Assembly (NCBI RefSeq): GCF_030287405.1
Contig: NZ_JASVVV010000005.1
Location: 124,001-188,000, forward strand
Direction of reading: 5' to 3'
DNA: 64,000 nt
Source of the DNA: Halalkalicoccus sp. NIPERK01
GTDB lineage: Archaea; Halobacteriota; Halobacteria; Halobacteriales; Halalkalicoccaceae
A program made the translations under genes and the position numbers. The notes under the pieces are model-generated. The model ran no database searches and was not told the origin of the DNA. It saw nothing but the letters and a program-made list of their open reading frames with translations. This document shows positions 60,394 to 64,000 of this stretch, piece after piece. Numbering within the stretch: the first letter of the stretch is position 1; each line of letters begins with the position of its first letter.

Positions 60394-61221
60394 TCAGAAG
60401 ACCTGCCAGCCGCCGTCGACGTACATCGTCTCGCCGGTCACGTACCCGGCCTGATCGCTCGCGAGAAAGAGGACTGCCGGCGCGACGTCCTCCGGGTAGC
60501 CGGGGCGATCCAATGGAATCGGTTTGACGAGATCGTCGGCCACAACCGCTTGTTCCTTCTTTTCGGCGCCGGCGCCGAACTCGGTCGCGATGTGTCCGGG
60601 CGCGACGGCGTTGACGCGGACGTCGTGTTCAGCGAACTCGAGCGCCGCCCCCCGCGTGATCATCCGAATGGCTCCCTTCGTCGAATCGTACGGCACCTGG
60701 TTTTTCTGGGCGTGTGTCGAACTGATGGAGGCCGTGTTGATGATCACCCCTCCCTCGCCACGGTCTTTCATGGCCTGGCCTGCGACCTGACACCCACAGA
60801 ACACACCTTTCGAGTTGATGTCGTGAATGAACTCGAAGTCGTCGATCGAGACGTCGAGCATCTCCTCACGCACGAACACACCCGCGTTGTTGACCATCAC
60901 GTCGACGCCGGGGGACGACGTCCTCCGAGCAGTCGAGTTCTGTCCGTCGACACCGATCTCTTCGGCTCGCTCGACGACGGCAGCCAACGCGTCGGGATCC
61001 GATACGTCCGTCTCGACGAACTCCGCGGTTCCTCCGTCGGCTTCGATCGCTTCGTGTGTGGGGGTTTGCGCATCGACGTCCTTCGATGTCGCACGGATAT
61101 CGGCGTTCAGCACCGTCGCGCCCGCCCGTCCGAACTCCAACGCGATCGCACGCCCGATCCCGGAACTGCCGCCAGTCACGATAACGGTCTCTCCCTCGAA
61201 ATCGAACTTCGTCCGTCCCAT
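60394..61221 (-). CDS. Short-chain dehydrogenase/reductase
   Basis: 275 residues from ATG 61221; the frame is open upstream but with non-coding-like Arg-rich sequence. Cofactor turn TGGSSGIGRA, NNAG, and catalytic Ser (NTASISS), Tyr-x3-Lys (YDSTK). The C-terminus YVTGETMYVDGGW is typical. The insertion DGQNSTARRTSSPGVDVM before NNAG is unusual for the family. It probably oxidises an acid sugar or aldose. Confidence 0.88.
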   Translation of the reverse strand: MGRTKFDFEGETVIVTGGSSGIGRAIALEFGRAGATVLNADIRATSKDVDAQTPTHEAIEADGGTAEFVETDVSDPDALAAVVERAEEIGVDGQNSTARRTSSPGVDVMVNNAGVFVREEMLDVSIDDFEFIHDINSKGVFCGCQVAGQAMKDRGEGGVIINTASISSTHAQKNQVPYDSTKGAIRMITRGAALEFAEHDVRVNAVAPGHIATEFGAGAEKKEQAVVADDLVKPIPLDRPGYPEDVAPAVLFLASDQAGYVTGETMYVDGGWQVF

Positions 61222-61400
61222 GTCCTCACGATGGTCTGGTCCACGGATAACACTAGTGGACCGACGCCGACGAATGCGTGGCCATCCGTCCCGTCGTAGC
61301 GCCGCTCGGGGATGATGGTAAGGCGATAGCGAAGAGTGGGTCGAACGGTCGATCCTCGGGCGGCCGGTTGACGTCGCTTTCCGTTGGGCGCTCACCGCGT

Positions 61401-62192
61401 TCAGCGGTCCGAGACCGGTGAGGAGGCGAGCGCGTTCTCGTACGTCTCGATGGCGCGCTCGGTGCTTTCCATCATTTGCGTGGTGTCTTTGCCCGCGATG
61501 AGGAAGTCGAAGCCGTCCCGAACAGTCGATTCGATGTCGTTCAGATCGACCGTGAGCGTTCCGACGGGGACCCCCGCTTCGTGTCCCGTCTCGATGACGT
61601 GTTCGACCGCGTCCCTGAACTCCTCGCGTTCCCACTCGGCGAACATGCCGAGCGTTCCCGAGAGGTCGGCGGGCCCGACGAACAAGGCGTCAATACCGTC
61701 GACGTTGGCGATCTCCGCTACGTTATCCAACCCGTCCTCGGTCTCGATCTGCGCGATCGTGAGGATCGATCCGTTCGCGGTGGTGACGTACTCCTCCATG
61801 TTTCGTCCGTAGCCCGTCGCGCGACTTCCCGCGATACCGCGGATCCCCTCCGGCGGATACCGAAGCGCATTGACGAGATCCCGGGCTTCCTTCGCCGAGC
61901 CGATCATGGGAACCATGATGCCGGCGACGCCGATGTCGATAACGCGTTTTATCCGAACCGGATCGTTCCACGGGACCCGAACGACGGTGTCGGTCTCGCC
62001 CGGCGCGGCGTCGACCGCCCGCGCCATGTCCTCGACGGTCTCGAGATTGATCGTCGTATGCTCTATGTCGATGACGAGGAAGTCGAGGCCGAGGCGGGCA
62101 TTGACCTCCGCGACCGTGGGATGCCCGATCGAGATCCACGTGCCGATCGGATGGGCTCCGGATTCGATGGCCTCTTTGGTTCGATCGGTCAT
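61401..62192 (-). CDS. HpcH/HpaI-family class II aldolase
   Basis: 263 residues. GTWISIGHPTVAEVNARLGLDFLVIDIEHT at the start, QIETEDGLDN (metal Glu) and FVGPADLSGTLG (metal Asp) mark the family, which cleaves 2-keto-3-deoxy acids to pyruvate and an aldehyde. It is next to an acid-sugar dehydratase that would make such a substrate. Confidence 0.9.
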   Translation of the reverse strand: MTDRTKEAIESGAHPIGTWISIGHPTVAEVNARLGLDFLVIDIEHTTINLETVEDMARAVDAAPGETDTVVRVPWNDPVRIKRVIDIGVAGIMVPMIGSAKEARDLVNALRYPPEGIRGIAGSRATGYGRNMEEYVTTANGSILTIAQIETEDGLDNVAEIANVDGIDALFVGPADLSGTLGMFAEWEREEFRDAVEHVIETGHEAGVPVGTLTVDLNDIESTVRDGFDFLIAGKDTTQMMESTERAIETYENALASSPVSDR

Positions 62193-62438
62193 CGGCTGTG
62201 TCCGCCTCCACGAGCGGGTTGATCGTAGGCGTGATCGGGAGCGATACGGATCGGCACTGAAAGTGGTCTATCTCGCATGGCGTATGTCCTATCGATAGAT
62301 CGGTACGAGATAATAACTTTGGGGGTGGCCGATCGCGCTCGAGCCGGTGCATCGTTCATCGGCCGTCTCGACGGAAGTCCTCGGACCGTTGAGCATAACA
62401 TACAAGGCATTCTCGAAGAAACTCGGTTCACGGTATTC

Positions 62439-63671
62439 ATGTACGAGGACTTCGCGTCGAAGCTCGCCGCCACGATGTGGGCGGATTTCGACGACAAACC
62501 CGACCGTACCGACGGCCACCCGGCCGAGATCACCGACCTATCGACGACCGTAATCGACGGGAACTTCCCGTGGACGATCGTCACCGTCGAGACCGACGAG
62601 GGCGTGACGGGGATCGGGGAAGCGTATCCCTCGCCAGGCGTCCACGAGGTCATCTCCGACTACCTTCGACCCGTCCTCGTCGGGGAGAATCCGACCGACG
62701 TCGAGCGCCTCTACAACTTGATGCGCGCGAGTCTCTCGGGACGTGGTTCCCAACAGGGTATCGGGACGATCGCCATCAGCGGCGTCGAGATCGCACTCTG
62801 GGACGCCGCCGGCAAACTCCTCCACCAGCCGATCTACCAGCTGCTCGGCGGCAAAATGCGGGAAGAAGTGATGGTGTACGCCGACTGCCACGCCGGTGAA
62901 GCGATGGTCGAATCCGCAGAGGAGGGCCAACAGGAGGAGACGTACCAGCCCGAGGCCTACGCGCGTGCCGCTCGTATGGCGGTCGACGACGGCTTCGATC
63001 TCGTGAAGTTCGACCTCGACGTCCCGTCCGGACGGGAACTCAACCGGAAGTCGCGCCACTTCGACCCGCCGGAGATCGAGCACAAGCGCCGCATCGTCGA
63101 GGCCGTGACCGAGGAGGTCGGAACCGACGCCGAGGTCGGCGTCGACCTTCACTGGAACTTCAACCCCGAGACGGCAGAACGGCTCTGTCGCGCCATCGAG
63201 CCGTACGATCTCGCGTACGTCGAGGACCCGCTCCCGCCGGAGAACGTCGACGCGCTGCGCGAACTGAAACGGCGCGTCGACGTGCCGTTGCTGACCGGCG
63301 AGAACTGCTACGGCCGACATGACTTCCGCGACCTGATCGGAAAACAGGCCGTCGACTTCCTCGCACCCGACGTTCCGAAGACCGGCGGGATCGCCGAGAC
63401 GAAGAAGATCGCCGACATGGCCGAGGCCTACTATCAGACGCTCGTCCCCCACAACATCGGGAGTCCCGTCGCCACCGTCGCGACCGCACACGTCGGCGCG
63501 ACGGTCCCGAACTTCTACGGCCTCGAGTACCACGCCCGGGAAGTCGGGTGGTGGGAGGACCTCGTCGTAGGTGACGATCTGATTCAGGGCGGGACCATGG
63601 CTGTACCCGACGAACCCGGACTGGGCATCGAACTCGACTGGAACGTCGTCCGCGAACACGAGAAGTCGTAG
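62439..63671 (+). CDS. Enolase-superfamily acid-sugar dehydratase (mandelate racemase type)
   Basis: 410 residues from ATG 62439; an earlier ATG at 62277 adds a poor leader. Metal ligands: VDLHWN (Asp), YVEDPLPPEN (Glu) and LTGENCYG (Glu). A general acid/base His is in VPHNIGSPV. VKFDLDVP is in the place of the KxK motif. These fit acid-sugar dehydratases such as those for gluconate or galactonate. The exact sugar is unknown. Confidence 0.88.
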   Translation: MYEDFASKLAATMWADFDDKPDRTDGHPAEITDLSTTVIDGNFPWTIVTVETDEGVTGIGEAYPSPGVHEVISDYLRPVLVGENPTDVERLYNLMRASLSGRGSQQGIGTIAISGVEIALWDAAGKLLHQPIYQLLGGKMREEVMVYADCHAGEAMVESAEEGQQEETYQPEAYARAARMAVDDGFDLVKFDLDVPSGRELNRKSRHFDPPEIEHKRRIVEAVTEEVGTDAEVGVDLHWNFNPETAERLCRAIEPYDLAYVEDPLPPENVDALRELKRRVDVPLLTGENCYGRHDFRDLIGKQAVDFLAPDVPKTGGIAETKKIADMAEAYYQTLVPHNIGSPVATVATAHVGATVPNFYGLEYHAREVGWWEDLVVGDDLIQGGTMAVPDEPGLGIELDWNVVREHEKS

Positions 63672-63934
63672 CTGCTCGGACGTCACTGCCGGTTTCTGTG
63701 GAGCGGTCGTCGTCCGCTCCGACGAACAAGAACACTGGGGCGTCGGATCACCCCCTCTCGTAGACCTCTGTGTGGCTATCAAACTCGAGTCGGGCGAAGA
63801 AGAACGTCGGTGAGGTGTCGTTTGCCCGCGTGAGTCTCTCTTATTCGTTCCCGAGTCGTTCACTGTTCTAGGCGCGCGTCCCGCCCCCGTCGTTTCACGA
63901 TCGGGATACCGGAGCGTTCCGGCGAATCGTGGGC
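63672..63934. other. Intergenic region
   Basis: No gene was recognised between the dehydratase stop and the 3' end of a reverse-strand gene at the window edge. Confidence 0.4.
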
Positions 63935-64000
63935 TCAGTCGCCGCGAACCTGCTGCCAGACGTCGTAGTTCTGCTTCGCGTGGACGAGCCGTTTCTCCGT
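63935..64000 (-). CDS. C-terminal end of a gene cut by the window edge
   Basis: The reverse frame reads TEKRLVHAKQNYDVWQQVRGD and ends at TGA (complement of 63935-63937). Too short to assign; acidic and in good haloarchaeal codon use. Confidence 0.4.
   Translation of the reverse strand, partial: TEKRLVHAKQNYDVWQQVRGD

Noticed and set aside
62538-63863. 441-codon reverse frame opposite the dehydratase
   Set aside because: Antisense to a gene with all catalytic residues; a shadow.
1-64000. tRNA genes or CRISPR arrays
   Set aside because: I looked for T-loop GTTCRANNC contexts and for regular 25-40 bp repeats with spacers; the few T-loop-like strings lie inside coding genes, and the only phased repeats are the 13-bp arrays.

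Overview
The window is haloarchaeal, most likely part of a large plasmid, megaplasmid or integrated island. The predicted proteins are strongly acidic. Several exported proteins carry twin-arginine (Tat) signals with lipoboxes, there are a halocyanin and a class III PHA synthase, many genes seem leaderless with AT-rich TATA boxes, and the mobile elements are of haloarchaeal IS5, IS630 and other DDE types. No rRNA, tRNA, CRISPR array or replication initiator gene (Orc1/Cdc6 or Rep) was seen.

Layout. (1) 1-6.7 kb is accessory DNA: an IS5 transposase running off the left edge, a 5'-truncated UvrD-type helicase, a divergent pair (possible NDT/TIR-like protein and a winged-helix regulator), a TrkA-C membrane protein and a tyrosine integrase. 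Four of five 22-bp AT-rich palindromes lie here. (2) 6.9-33.2 kb is a metal and envelope island. It holds a YHS-MaoC hydratase with PhaC, a CuA-like protein, several SHOCT-tailed small membrane proteins, a halocyanin, a thioredoxin-like protein, DUF302, DUF4396, a K+-channel-like protein, a Cys-rich copper-storage-like protein, a Lrp/AsnC-TRASH regulator, a permease with a YHS domain, DoxX, CopZ, a CPH-type P1B ATPase, an ABC1 kinase and a ferritin-VIT1 fusion. (3) 33.2-36.1 kb is an insertion-sequence patch with truncated passenger genes. (4) 36.2-39.1 kb is an integrase plus a ParA/small-partner cassette with 13-bp phased repeats. (5) 39.1-40.1 kb is gene debris. (6) 40.1-55.8 kb is a purine catabolic cluster. 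(7) 55.8-57.5 kb is a second ParA/partner cassette with its own 13-bp repeat array and an integrase fragment. (8) 57.5-64 kb holds a truncated amino-acid oxidase and an acid-sugar catabolic cluster.

How the genes fit together. In region 6, a NCS2 permease would import purines, and an amidohydrolase would deaminate guanine-like bases. The XDH subunits, with XdhC and MocA for the cofactor, would make urate. Uricase, HIU hydrolase and OHCU decarboxylase would then give allantoin, and a hydantoinase-like enzyme and an M20 amidohydrolase would open it further. An IclR regulator sits beside the permease. In region 2 many small proteins share Cu-binding (YHS/TRASH, HMA, Cys-rich bundle, cupredoxin) or SHOCT modules, which suggests one copper-responsive set.

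The most unusual signals are the two paralogous partition cassettes. Both ParAs lack the usual signature lysine of the deviant Walker A motif, and each gene is preceded by repeats in an exact 13-bp register but of different sequence. Next come the five 22-bp palindromes, whose half-sites also start 13 bp apart. A third is a set of three genes each broken by one in-frame stop that a single CAR-to-TAR change would explain.
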